This document shows, piece by piece, positions 27,732 through 35,984 of a stretch of 64,000 nt of DNA. Source of the stretch: Oceanimonas pelagia (GTDB taxonomy: Bacteria; Pseudomonadota; Gammaproteobacteria; Enterobacterales; Aeromonadaceae); the NCBI RefSeq assembly GCF_030849025.1, contig NZ_CP118224.1, positions 1,596,001 to 1,660,000 of the forward strand. The letters are read 5' to 3'. Within the stretch, counting starts at the first letter, position 1; each line of letters begins with the position of its first letter. A program made the position numbers and the translations under genes. Below the pieces are notes generated by a model. The model ran no database searches. It worked only from the letters and a program-made list of their open reading frames with translations, and was not told the DNA's origin.

Positions 27732-28955
27732 TCAGGGAGTCAGCCTTGGCAGCTTAAGCGAGATAACCGTGGTGACCAGCAAGAAGGCCGTGGAGATCCC
27801 CAGGCACGCCTGCAGCCCGGCACTGCCCTGCCCCGCCAGCTGAAACACCCAGCCCGACAGCAAAGTGCCGACCAGCCGCCCCATGGCGTTGGACATATAG
27901 TAAAAGCCCACATCCAGCGACACGCCGTCGTGACCGGCATACCTGACAATCAGGTAGCTGTGCAGGGACGAGTTCACGGCAAACACGGCCCCGAACAGCA
28001 ACAAGCCGCCGATCAATACCCATGCCGGATCCAGCTCCAGCCACAGCCCCAAGGCGATAAGGGCGGGCAGCAGGGTCAGCACCGCGACCCAGGCCGTGGC
28101 GCTGCGGCCGTCCGGTACCCCTCCCGCTGCGCGACCGGTAATGCGGGGCGCCAGCGCCTGCACCAGCCCGTAGCCCATCACCCACAGTGCCAGAAAGCCA
28201 CCGGTCTGGCTGTGATCCCAGCCCAGGGTCTGGGACAGAAACACCGGCAGGGCCACCACAAACCAGACATCCCGGGCGCCAAACAGAAACAGGCGCGCCG
28301 CAGACAGGATGTTGATGGCCCGGCTTTTGGAAAAGACGTCACGGAATTTCGGCTTGTGCTTCGCCTTGCCCAGATCCTGCTTCAGCAAGGCCAGGCTGAG
28401 CAGCCAGACCAGGGTCAGGGCAGCGGCCATGGCGCCCACGGCACCGGCAAAGCCAAGGGCCATCAGCAAGACGCCGCCCAGAAAGAAGCCGGCGCCCTTA
28501 AGGGCGTTCTTGGAGCCGGTCAGGATCGCCACCCATTTGTAGAGGGTGCCCTGAGCCTCTGCAGGCACCAGCATCTTGATGGAGCTTTTGGCGCTCATCT
28601 TGTTCAGATCCTTGGCGATACCCGACACCGCCTGGGCGGCCATCACCCAGGGCACGGTGAGCCAGGCGGGCGGCACCAGCAACATGGCCAGCGCCACCAC
28701 CTGCAGGCCCAGGCCGATGTTCATGGTGCGGTTCAGCCCAAGGTGCGCCCCCAGCCAACCCCCCACCAGGTTGGTGACCACCCCGAAGATCTCGTAAAAC
28801 AAAAACAGCAGGGCAATCTCCAGAGGCGCATACCCCAGACCATGAAAATGCAGCACCACCAGCATGCGCAGGGCGCCGTCGGTCAGGGTAAAGGCCCAGT
28901 AGTTGCCGGTGACAACCAGATACTGGCGAATGGCGGGGGAAAGCCGGGTCAGCAT
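27732..28955 (-). CDS. arsJ: Organoarsenical efflux MFS transporter ArsJ
   Basis: A 407-residue major-facilitator protein with about 12 helices and an ArsJ-like N-terminus (VTGNYWAFTLTDGALRMLVVLHFHGLG). ArsJ exports 1-arseno-3-phosphoglycerate, which breaks down outside to release arsenate. The start codon follows the stop of the GAPDH gene with no gap, so the two are tightly coupled, as the pathway requires. Last gene of the ars operon before a strong terminator. Confidence 0.93.
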   Translation of the reverse strand: MLTRLSPAIRQYLVVTGNYWAFTLTDGALRMLVVLHFHGLGYAPLEIALLFLFYEIFGVVTNLVGGWLGAHLGLNRTMNIGLGLQVVALAMLLVPPAWLTVPWVMAAQAVSGIAKDLNKMSAKSSIKMLVPAEAQGTLYKWVAILTGSKNALKGAGFFLGGVLLMALGFAGAVGAMAAALTLVWLLSLALLKQDLGKAKHKPKFRDVFSKSRAINILSAARLFLFGARDVWFVVALPVFLSQTLGWDHSQTGGFLALWVMGYGLVQALAPRITGRAAGGVPDGRSATAWVAVLTLLPALIALGLWLELDPAWVLIGGLLLFGAVFAVNSSLHSYLIVRYAGHDGVSLDVGFYYMSNAMGRLVGTLLSGWVFQLAGQGSAGLQACLGISTAFLLVTTVISLKLPRLTP

Positions 28956-29957
28956 TTACGCACGCCCCACCTTCAGCGCCAGCTCGGCGGTACGATTGGC
29001 ATAGCCCCATTCGTTGTCATACCAGGCGTAGAGTTTCACCTGAGTGCCGTTCACCACCATGGTAGACAGGGCGTCAATGATGCTGGAGCGGGGATCGGTC
29101 TGGTAATCCACCGACACCAGGGGCCGCTCCTCGTAACCCAGAATGCCCTTCAGCTCGCCCTCGGCCGCCGCCTGCAGCAGCGAGTTGACTTCTTCCACCG
29201 TGGTTTCCCGCGCCACCTCAAACACACAGTCGGTGATGGAGGCGTTGGTCAGGGGCACGCGAATGGCGTGGCCGTTCAGTTTGCCCTTGAGCTCGGGAAA
29301 GATATGGGTGATGGCGGTGGCGGAGCCGGTGGTGGTCGGTATCAGGCTGGTGCCACAGGAACGCGCCCGGCGCAGATCCTTGTGAGGCGCATCCAGAATG
29401 GTCTGGGTGTTGGTAATGCTGTGAATGGTGGTAATGGCGCCATGTTTAATGCCCAGCTGCTCATGGACAACCTTGACCACGGGCGCCAGGCAGTTGGTGG
29501 TACAGGAAGCTGCCGTGACAATCCGGTGCTGCGACGCGTCATAGAGATGATCGTTCACCCCCATCACGATATTCAGCACGCCCTCTTCCTTGACCGGCGC
29601 CGTGACCACCACCCGCTTCACGCCCTGATCCAGATAGGCCTGCAACACCGCCTTGCTCTTCATTTTGCCCGAGGCCTCAACCACCAGGTCGCAGCCCGAC
29701 CAGTCGGTCTCGGCAATGGTCTTGTTGCGGCTCACCGCCATGGTCTGGCCGTTGATCACCATGGTCTCGCCGTCGGCCCGGGCTTCATGGTGCCAGCGCC
29801 CGTGCACCGAATCAAAGTTGAGCAGGTGCGCCAGGGTGGCCGCGTCTCCCGCCGGGTCGTTGATCTGCACAATTTCAATGTCAGACTGTTCAAACAGCAC
29901 CCGCATGGTCAGACGGCCCATGCGGCCAAAACCGTTAATGCCTACTTTAATGGTCAT
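28956..29957 (-). CDS. ars-linked glyceraldehyde-3-phosphate dehydrogenase
   Basis: A 333-residue GAPDH. Catalytic Cys152 lies in AASCTTNC and His179 in [10 protein letters not shown]; the N-terminal NAD motif is INGFGRMGR. In arsJ operons this enzyme uses arsenate in place of phosphate and makes 1-arseno-3-phosphoglycerate for ArsJ. Its place between acr3 and arsJ supports a dedicated role in arsenate resistance, not central glycolysis. Confidence 0.94.
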   Translation of the reverse strand: MTIKVGINGFGRMGRLTMRVLFEQSDIEIVQINDPAGDAATLAHLLNFDSVHGRWHHEARADGETMVINGQTMAVSRNKTIAETDWSGCDLVVEASGKMKSKAVLQAYLDQGVKRVVVTAPVKEEGVLNIVMGVNDHLYDASQHRIVTAASCTTNCLAPVVKVVHEQLGIKHGAITTIHSITNTQTILDAPHKDLRRARSCGTSLIPTTTGSATAITHIFPELKGKLNGHAIRVPLTNASITDCVFEVARETTVEEVNSLLQAAAEGELKGILGYEERPLVSVDYQTDPRSSIIDALSTMVVNGTQVKLYAWYDNEWGYANRTAELALKVGRA

Positions 29958-30011
29958 CGTTAAGCTCCTTGAGAAAGTTCTTCAGGTGATAAAGGAATAC
30001 ATGAGCCTGGG

Positions 30012-31034
30012 TTAAACCGCCTCAAACCAGTGCCGGGTGCGGTTGGTTATGCTCACCAGAGACAACATGACCGGCACTTCCACCAGCACCCCGACTACTG
30101 TGGCCAGGGCCGCGCCCGAGTGCAGCCCGAATAATGAAATGGCCACCGCCACTGCCAGCTCGAAAAAGTTGGAGGTGCCAATCATGCAGGCCGGACCGGC
30201 CACATTATGGGGCAGGCGCAACCAGCGGGCCGCCCCGTAGGCGATGATGAAGATGCCGTAGGTCTGGATCAGCAGCGGAATGGCGATAAGGCCAATGGCT
30301 TCGGGCTGGGCCAGAATGGTTTCCGCCTGAAACCCAAACAGCAATACCACGGTCGCCAGCAGCCCCAGCACCGACCAGGGCTTGAGCAGGCGCAAAAAGT
30401 GGCTGAGGCGGGCGCCATCGTCCTTGCGCTCCAGCCGGTGGCGGGTCCAGGCGCCAGCCACCAGCGGCAGCACCACATACAGCACCACCGACAATAACAG
30501 CGTCTGCCAGGGCACCTGAATATCACTGACACCCAGCAAAAACGCGGCAATGGGCGCAAAGGCAAAAATCATGATGATGTCGTTGACCGACACCTGCACC
30601 AGGGTGTAATTGGGATCTCCCTTGGTCAGCTGGCTCCAGACAAACACCATGGCGGTGCAGGGCGCCACCCCCAGCAGGATCATGCCGGCGATGTATTCCC
30701 CGGCGGTAACCGGGTCCACCCAGCCGGCAAAGAACACACGGAAAAACAGCCAGCCCAGCGCCGCCATGGTGAACGGTTTGATCAGCCAGTTGATCACCAG
30801 AGTCAGCAGCAGCCCTTTGGGCCTGTTGCCCACCTCCCGAATGGCACTGAAGTCTATCTGTACCATCATGGGGTAGATCATCACCCAGATAAGCACCGCC
30901 ACCACCAGGTTAACGTGAGCCACCTCCATGCCCGCAATGGCACCAAACACCCCGGGAGCCAGACTGCCCAACGCCACCCCCGACACAATACAAAGGGTCA
31001 CCCACAGGGTCAGATAACGTTCAAAGATTCCCAC
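30012..31034 (-). CDS. arsB: Arsenite efflux permease ACR3
   Basis: A 340-residue ACR3 (BASS-superfamily) permease with about 10 helices. The essential Cys is in [17 protein letters not shown] and the conserved Glu in [13 protein letters not shown]. It extrudes arsenite using the proton gradient. The start chosen is the GTG at 31034 ([12 protein letters not shown]) with AGGAG ten bases upstream. An ATG nine codons earlier lies inside the preceding small gene and would add a non-conserved end. It acts with the ArsC domain encoded upstream. Confidence 0.93.
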   Translation of the reverse strand: MGIFERYLTLWVTLCIVSGVALGSLAPGVFGAIAGMEVAHVNLVVAVLIWVMIYPMMVQIDFSAIREVGNRPKGLLLTLVINWLIKPFTMAALGWLFFRVFFAGWVDPVTAGEYIAGMILLGVAPCTAMVFVWSQLTKGDPNYTLVQVSVNDIIMIFAFAPIAAFLLGVSDIQVPWQTLLLSVVLYVVLPLVAGAWTRHRLERKDDGARLSHFLRLLKPWSVLGLLATVVLLFGFQAETILAQPEAIGLIAIPLLIQTYGIFIIAYGAARWLRLPHNVAGPACMIGTSNFFELAVAVAISLFGLHSGAALATVVGVLVEVPVMLSLVSITNRTRHWFEAV

Positions 31035-31048
31035 CTGTCCCTGGCTCC

Positions 31049-31201
31049 TTAAATGGCACACTGACTGACACGTGCGGAAAGCTGCTCGGCGCTTTCCACC
31101 CGCTCGGAGTAGCGGTCTGTCAGATAATCGCTGCAGTGCGGGTCCGGTAGCAAAAACTGCTCGCCATCAAGGTTGGGCAGCTTCTTTATGTCAGTGCTCA
31201 T
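31049..31201 (-). CDS. 50-residue small protein within the ars operon
   Basis: An in-frame gene from an ATG that overlaps the ArsC-ArsR stop region by 11 bases and ends 14 bases before the ACR3 GTG. The product starts [20 protein letters not shown] and ends VSQCAI. It has two cysteines (Cys23 and Cys48), is hydrophilic and has no membrane segment. The segment [13 protein letters not shown] faintly recalls the N-terminal leader of ArsH, so it could be an ArsH remnant or a separate arsenic-binding or accessory peptide. I do not recognise a family. Tight overlaps suggest that it is translated. Confidence 0.6.
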   Translation of the reverse strand: MSTDIKKLPNLDGEQFLLPDPHCSDYLTDRYSERVESAEQLSARVSQCAI

Positions 31202-31985
31202 TAATACGCTCCTCATCACAGCTATTGCCCTCAGCCGAAGGGCGGGAATTCATCTCGTTCAGGCGGGCAAGGGGTTGCTCCAGCAGCTCCGGGCTGTGCT
31301 TCAGAGTCTCTTTAAGCATGTTGCGCATCCAGTCGCTCAACAGGGGGTGAATACGATAGAACACCCATTGGCCCTGACGCCGATCCAGCAACAGGCCATG
31401 CTTGCGCAGCTGGCTCAGGTGCCGGGAGATCTTGGGTTGTGGCAATGCCAGTGCCTCCATCAACTCGCAGACACACAGCTCCCCTTCCTGCTCTATCAGC
31501 AGCAGGCTGAGCAGGCGGGTTTCATCGGCCAGGGACTTGAAGAAGGTCAGCGGCGGCAATGGCCGGATTTCGGAGTCGACCTTTTTGCTGTTCACCAGCA
31601 CAAACAGCCGCAGCCGCTCGCCAATTTCCTGCATGGTGCGCGCAAACGCATTGGGATCGGGGCTGGTTTTGGGATCAGGAAAGTCCCAGGCAATCACCAC
31701 GCCGCTGGAAGGCCAGTGCCGGCATTCCTGATGCGCCTTGTCGCACAGGCTGATGACATAGTCGAAATGCCGCTCCCCCAGGCTCGCGACCGATTTGGAT
31801 ACCAGCCCTTCGGCGTTGAGTCCGAAGCCTTTTATGGCGTCAAGGGTGCGGGGATCCACGCCGGAAGGCGCCGTACCGGCACTGAAGACCTCGAACTGAT
31901 CCCCCGCCAGATGGCGCAGCAGGGCTTCCGCCATCTGCGAGCGGGCCGAGTTGGCCGTACAGACAAACAAGACTTTTTTCATCAT
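31191..31985 (-). CDS. Arsenate reductase-ArsR repressor fusion
   Basis: A 264-residue fusion. Residues 3-135 are a thioredoxin-coupled LMW-PTP arsenate reductase with Cys9-x5-Arg15 (VCTANSARS) and the relay cysteines Cys81 and Cys88, spaced as in S. aureus ArsC (10/82/89). Residues about 145-225 are an ArsR winged HTH with the arsenite-sensing pair Cys171/Cys173 (ELCVCELMEAL) and a recognition helix in QPKISRHLSQLRK. The reductase makes arsenite and the attached repressor senses it. First gene of the ars operon; a 50-base palindromic operator lies just upstream. The order ArsC then ArsR differs from the more often noted ArsR-ArsC form. Confidence 0.94.
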   Translation of the reverse strand: MMKKVLFVCTANSARSQMAEALLRHLAGDQFEVFSAGTAPSGVDPRTLDAIKGFGLNAEGLVSKSVASLGERHFDYVISLCDKAHQECRHWPSSGVVIAWDFPDPKTSPDPNAFARTMQEIGERLRLFVLVNSKKVDSEIRPLPPLTFFKSLADETRLLSLLLIEQEGELCVCELMEALALPQPKISRHLSQLRKHGLLLDRRQGQWVFYRIHPLLSDWMRNMLKETLKHSPELLEQPLARLNEMNSRPSAEGNSCDEERINEH

Positions 31986-32014
31986 AGGCTCCCCTGCATC
32001 TGGACCACACCTTA

Positions 32015-32064
32015 CATTCGAATAAACATATATTCAATAAAAAGAATATTTGGTTATTCGAATG
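32015..32064. promoter_or_regulatory. Palindromic ArsR operator of the ars operon
   Basis: The 11-base arms CATTCGAATAA (32015-32025) and TTATTCGAATG (32054-32064) are exact complements. An inner TATTC/GAATA pair (32031-32035 and 32044-32048) shares the same centre. It lies 30-79 bases upstream of the fusion gene start, over the likely promoter, and suits repression by the ArsR domain. Confidence 0.75.
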
Positions 32065-32234
32065 CAGCCGTGAAGATGACAAGGGCATTTGGGATGAACA
32101 AGTGGCAGTGAGGCAGGGATAAATCGAACAAGGCCCTCAAGCGGGGCCTTGATAGACCTTATCGGTCAGGCTTACCGTACGCCTTGCAGCCTTGCCCGGC
32201 CGATTTCGAGAGCCAGAGGGCGCCAGGCGGGGGC

Positions 32235-33578
32235 TTACAGGGTCGCTTGCTCCGACAACCCCATGGCGCGCAAAGCCGGGGCCATGGCATGTTTTTTGTA
32301 CATGTACCAGCTCATCAGGCCGGCCAGCAGGTTGCCGAGGGTGGCTCCGAAAAACAGCCCGCGCAAACCGTACAGCTCGGATCCCAACCAGATCAGGGGC
32401 AGGTAGCAACCCAGCAGACGCAATGCCGAAATGACCAGCGCCAGCCTGGGCTTGCCCATGGCATTGCACACCGACACCATGATCATGCACAGCCCCAGGG
32501 CACCATAACTTATCGGCACCAGCCAGAGATATTCGGCCAGAAGGGCCGCCGTGGCCCCGTCACTGATCAGCACCCTGCTCAAGGGAGCAGACAGCGCAGC
32601 CAGCAGGGCTGCCAGAACAAGCTGCCACAGCACCACGAATTTCACTGCCTTGCCCACCAGCCGCCGAATCTGTTCAAGGTTATTGCTGCCACGCAGCCTG
32701 CCAATCATGGGCGGCATCGCCATGGTCAGTGCCAGTACCACAATGATGGACATCAGCTCAATACGGCTGCCCAGGCCCCAGGCCGCTACCGCACGCTCGC
32801 CATGCGCGGCCACAATGGCCGTGGCCAGCATGGCCGACAACGGCGGCACCAGCTGACTCAGGGTGGACGGCACCACAAAGGAGAGCAGGCGTTTCAGCCC
32901 GGTGTGAATGCGGGCAACACTGCCGGGCAACTGGATAAACCGCAGCCGCGCCATGCTGACAAAAAGAACCAGACACCCGGCACCATAGGCGCAAATGGTG
33001 GCCCAGGCCGCACCGGCCAGGCCCATGTCCAGCACAAAGATAAACAATGGATCCAGCACAATATTCAGCAGGCTGGTCAACACCATCACCATGCCTGGCA
33101 GCAGGGTTTTGCCATTCGCCCGAAAAATGCTGTAGCCAAAATACAACATCGCCCCCAGCCAGCAACTGCCCAGCCACGGCAGCCAGTATGCCCGCACCAA
33201 CGGGTAAAGGGCCTCACTGGCCCCCAGCGTGGAGATAATCGTTTGCTGGCCTGCCCAGATCAGCAGGCAGAGCATAAACACCACGGCGCCGCCGGTGGCC
33301 AGCACCAGGCTGCCCAGTTGCCGGGCATGGCCCTGCTTGCCGGCTCCCAGGGCGGTGGAAATCATCGTTGTGGTGGCGATACCCAGGCCGACCTGTATGC
33401 CGATAATGAGCTGAAACACAGGAATGGTGAACCCCACCGCCGCCAGGGGCTGGGTGCCCAACTGGCCGATATAGGCACTGTCTATCAGCTGGCTGCTCAT
33501 GGTGGCCAGCACACCAATCAGCATCGGCCAGGTCATGCGATATAACTGTCTGCCCAGTGACTCGCCGGATTTACTCAT
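32235..33578 (-). CDS. MATE-family efflux transporter
   Basis: A 447-residue polytopic protein with 12 predicted helices and MATE repeats (MTWPMLIGVLATMSSQLIDSAYIGQLGTQPLAAVGF). Such proteins export cationic drugs or other organic compounds using Na+ or H+ gradients; substrates are not predictable here. The gene stands between the ars promoter and a small secreted-protein gene, with a terminator-like hairpin upstream at 33660-33685. No regulator is adjacent. Confidence 0.9.
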   Translation of the reverse strand: MSKSGESLGRQLYRMTWPMLIGVLATMSSQLIDSAYIGQLGTQPLAAVGFTIPVFQLIIGIQVGLGIATTTMISTALGAGKQGHARQLGSLVLATGGAVVFMLCLLIWAGQQTIISTLGASEALYPLVRAYWLPWLGSCWLGAMLYFGYSIFRANGKTLLPGMVMVLTSLLNIVLDPLFIFVLDMGLAGAAWATICAYGAGCLVLFVSMARLRFIQLPGSVARIHTGLKRLLSFVVPSTLSQLVPPLSAMLATAIVAAHGERAVAAWGLGSRIELMSIIVVLALTMAMPPMIGRLRGSNNLEQIRRLVGKAVKFVVLWQLVLAALLAALSAPLSRVLISDGATAALLAEYLWLVPISYGALGLCMIMVSVCNAMGKPRLALVISALRLLGCYLPLIWLGSELYGLRGLFFGATLGNLLAGLMSWYMYKKHAMAPALRAMGLSEQATL

Positions 33579-33659
33579 TCGCTACCTGTTCAACTCGCCC
33601 AAAAGGGCATACCGTATCAAATTCATCAATGGCTTGCTCCGGTGCCTAACACCCAACAA

Positions 33660-33685
33660 AAAATGCACCGTTCAGGGTGCATTTT
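33660..33685. terminator. Bidirectional terminator between small secreted-protein gene and MATE gene
   Basis: AAAATGCACC (33660-33669) pairs with GGTGCATTTT (33676-33685) around a 6-base loop. A and T runs on both sides suit termination in either direction; in the leftward sense it ends the secreted-protein transcript 26 bases past its stop. Confidence 0.8.
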
Positions 33686-33710
33686 CGTTATTCAGCACTG
33701 GTATTCACGC

Positions 33711-33956
33711 TTAGCCTCGGGCCTTGCGCAATTCTTCCATGCGCTTTTTGAGTCGATCGACACCGTCCCCCTCCCCTTGCAGGAACAGTCGAGCTGGTGC
33801 CTGGCCTGAAGATACCGTTGCGATTTGTACTTCCTTGGTCTGAACTCCACGCCGTTCGGCCAGGCGCTTTTCGAGGCGATCAATGCCATCGGCATGGGCA
33901 GCGCCCATGGAAAACAAAGAAAACAGGGCAATGGCGGGCAGGACTTGTTTATGCAT
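33711..33956 (-). CDS. Small secreted protein with an internal repeat
   Basis: An 81-residue protein. A signal peptide (MHKQVLPAIALFSLFSMGAAHA, cut before DG) precedes a short mature chain of about 58 residues. The motif DG(I/V)DRL(E/K)KR(L/M)(A/E)E occurs twice, near the start and the end of the mature protein, separated by a Thr/Val-rich segment. No cysteine, lipobox or known domain is seen. The ATG at 33956 is preferred over one six codons upstream because it begins the signal peptide. A GTTGAAAC-type dyad lies 105 bases upstream, shared with the RND, old yellow enzyme and quinone reductase genes. Function unknown. Confidence 0.7.
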   Translation of the reverse strand: MHKQVLPAIALFSLFSMGAAHADGIDRLEKRLAERRGVQTKEVQIATVSSGQAPARLFLQGEGDGVDRLKKRMEELRKARG

Positions 33957-34060
33957 AATTATTTCTCTACTCAATATTTGGTTAACAGGATTTGTTGCTA
34001 CCCCGCTATGATATTTGAACAGAGGTGAGGCTGTGTACCCGCTACCACTTTGGAATTATT

Positions 34061-34078
34061 GTGACAAAAAGTTGAAAC
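34061..34078. promoter_or_regulatory. Dyad site 1 (GTGAC-AAAAA-GTTGAAAC)
   Basis: GTTGAAAC with an AAAAA spacer and a degenerate left half, 105 bases upstream of the small secreted-protein gene. It resembles the sites at 44698, 47376 and 50665. The left half is the weakest of the set. Confidence 0.45.
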
Positions 34079-34230
34079 AAATTCAGCCTTGTTATAGCGA
34101 TGTACTAGTATAAACCTGCCCCATTAAGGTTTATATCCCCGGCACTATCAGGGATAAAGGGCTTAGAAGCTCGAAAAAGGTAGCTCCAGGCCGTTAAACC
34201 TCTATAACAATTCGAATATCAATACGCAAA

Positions 34231-34251
34231 GTTTAAACTTTTTGTTTAAAC
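34231..34251. promoter_or_regulatory. Dyad site 2 (two GTTTAAAC with five T between)
   Basis: Two identical self-complementary octamers GTTTAAAC are separated by TTTTT. The complement reads GTTTAAAC-AAAAA-GTTTAAAC, the same layout as the other dyads. It lies about 110 bases upstream of the LysR remnant. The full gap 33957-34358 is AT-rich and otherwise shows no gene. Confidence 0.5.
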
Positions 34252-34358
34252 CGCTTTTCCGAAGAGTAGATCACTGAAGGAAGGGAACTCAGTCCAGTTT
34301 GTGCAATCTGTCAGGCGCCAAACATACACTTCCAGCCGGACGACTTACTTTGAATTAA

Positions 34359-34630
34359 CAATTTACCCGCAGCCCCCGCCGTATTGAGCTGACCGAGGCC
34401 GGCCAGATGCTCTATGACAATACCGCCGACGCCATGGTCGATGCCGCCGAAAAGGGGCTCGGGGTCGGTCGCATCGTCACGCCCATGGTGGCGGATCAAC
34501 TGGCATCGGGGCGCCTGCGCCCGGTGCTGCAGCGCCATTGGTACCCCTACTCCGGCCTGTTCTTGTATTTTGTGCAGAACAGCCAAAAAGCCCGCAGGGT
34601 GCAGGCCTTGATTGATTTTCTGGTAAAAAA
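34359..34630 (+). pseudogene. LysR-family regulator remnant
   Basis: One reading frame joins the end of a LysR HTH domain (QFTRSPRRIELTEAGQMLYD) directly to the C-terminal part of the effector domain (DAAEKGLGVGRIV, then LFLYFVQNSQKARRVQALIDFLVKK). The first 40 or so residues and about 130 middle residues are missing, a stop lies just upstream at 34356, and the frame reads on into antisense yqhD. It is therefore a doubly deleted gene. It once sat next to yqhD, or next to the small secreted-protein gene and its dyads. Confidence 0.85.
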
Positions 34631-34655
34631 GGCAGGCCCCCAAAGGAGCCTGCCT
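34625..34655 (-). terminator. Intrinsic terminator of yqhD
   Basis: AGGCAGGC (34630-34637) pairs with GCCTGCCT (34648-34655), followed by six T in leftward reading, 16 bases after the yqhD stop. Confidence 0.88.
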
Positions 34656-34670
34656 GGCGCGGAGCATGGC

Positions 34671-35828
34671 TTACAGTGCGCCTTGCAGAATGTCCCGGCT
34701 GACATCGGGGGTCAGATCGCCGGTTTCAGACAGCGCCACCATGCCGTGGGCGGTCAGGGCCTTGATAACGTCGTCAATCTGCTCGGCGCGAACCCCGTAG
34801 TCGGACAGCCGGGTCTTGACGCCAAGCGATTCAAAGAATGACTGAGTCCGCTCAATGGCCTGTTCAATGCGTTGCTCCTCGCTGCCGTCGCGAATGTCCC
34901 ACACCCGCTCGGCGTATTGCAGCAGCTTGGCGCGCTTCTGCTCCTTGCGTACCTGCCACAGCGACGGCAGCACAATGGCCAGGGTCTGGGCATGGTCGAT
35001 GCCGAACAGGGCAGTCAGCTCGTGGCCGATCATGTGCGTGCTCCAGTCGTGGGGCACACCGGCACCAATAAAGCCGTTCAGGGCGCAGGTGGCACTCCAC
35101 ATCAGGTTGGCCCGGGCGTCGTAGTCGGTGGGGTTTGCCAGGGTTTGCGGGCCCACTTCGATCAGGGCACGCAGAATGCCTTCGGCGGTGCGATCCTGGA
35201 CTTGGGCGCCAACCGGAAAGGTCACATACTGCTCCACCACATGCACAAAGGCATCCACAATGCCATTGGCCACCTGATGCGCGGGCAGGGTGAAGGTCAG
35301 GGTCGGATCGAGGAATGAGAAGCGCGGAAACAGCAGCGGGCTCATTACCGGAAACTTGCCGCCCTCGTGGCTTACCACGGCGCCCATGTTCATTTCCGAG
35401 CCGGTGGCCGGCAGGGTGGCGACGGTAGCCAGCGGCAGGGCCCCGCTGATCGGAATGGGGTTGAAGCCGCTCTTCAGCAGATCTGTTTCCTCACCGGCAT
35501 AGGGGGCTGCGGCGGCCACAAACTTGGTGCCGTCCATCACGGAGCCACCGCCGACCGCCAGCAGAAAATCCACGCCGTCACGGCGCACCACTTCCACCGC
35601 CTTCATCAGGGTGTCGAAACGCGGGTTGGGCTCAATGCCGGCAAACTCGCTGACCCGGCGCTGACCCAGGCCCTGACGCACCTTTTCCAGCGTGCCGTTG
35701 CGCTGCACGCTGCCACCGCCGTAGAGCACCATGACGTGGGCGTCGGCAGGCACCAAATTATCCAGCTCCGCCAGCCGGTCCTGTCCAAAAACAATGTGGG
35801 TCGGGTTGTGATAATCAAACTGTTGCAT
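34671..35828 (-). CDS. yqhD: NADPH-dependent aldehyde reductase YqhD
   Basis: A 385-residue iron-type alcohol dehydrogenase close to E. coli YqhD. The NADPH-binding GGGSVQRNG and AVGGGSVMDGTKF motifs and the metal site (NGIVDAFVHVVEQY, then THMIGHELTALFGIDHAQTLA) are intact. It reduces short-chain and toxic aldehydes such as glyoxal and peroxidation products. The ATG at 35828 has GGAGG seven bases upstream; a longer frame is non-conserved. It is divergent from a YqhC-like AraC regulator, as in E. coli. Confidence 0.95.
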   Translation of the reverse strand: MQQFDYHNPTHIVFGQDRLAELDNLVPADAHVMVLYGGGSVQRNGTLEKVRQGLGQRRVSEFAGIEPNPRFDTLMKAVEVVRRDGVDFLLAVGGGSVMDGTKFVAAAAPYAGEETDLLKSGFNPIPISGALPLATVATLPATGSEMNMGAVVSHEGGKFPVMSPLLFPRFSFLDPTLTFTLPAHQVANGIVDAFVHVVEQYVTFPVGAQVQDRTAEGILRALIEVGPQTLANPTDYDARANLMWSATCALNGFIGAGVPHDWSTHMIGHELTALFGIDHAQTLAIVLPSLWQVRKEQKRAKLLQYAERVWDIRDGSEEQRIEQAIERTQSFFESLGVKTRLSDYGVRAEQIDDVIKALTAHGMVALSETGDLTPDVSRDILQGAL

Positions 35829-35880
35829 CAGTAGGCCTCCGTTAAGTGAACGATGGCCATTGTAAGGATGCGAGCAGGGT

Positions 35881-35922
35881 TTTGAATGGGCATTACTGCC
35901 TTTATCATGCCTAAAACTATCA
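35881..35922. promoter_or_regulatory. Repeated 42-bp element, copy A (yqhD-yqhC promoter)
   Basis: This stretch between yqhD and its regulator gene is 38 of 42 bases identical to 38331-38372, in the same orientation, with weaker similarity for some 20 bases to the left. It begins 53 bases upstream of yqhD, so it is a good candidate for the YqhC binding site. Confidence 0.7.
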
Positions 35923-35984
35923 ACCATGACTTTTTTTGATATAGTAGAGGACCCAACGTTACAACTCCTGCGAGCATACCGCCG

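Noticed and set aside
28956-29957. Central glycolytic gapA
   Set aside because: It is locked between acr3 and arsJ with no gap to arsJ, the known arsenate-detoxification context.
27618-29963. A 781-codon open frame antisense to arsJ and the GAPDH gene
   Set aside because: Same shadow effect; it has no ribosome site, and both opposite genes are intact and recognisable.
34407-34841. A 144-codon gene on the plus strand past the yqhD terminator
   Set aside because: Only its first part resembles LysR; the rest is antisense yqhD, so it is read-through from the remnant.
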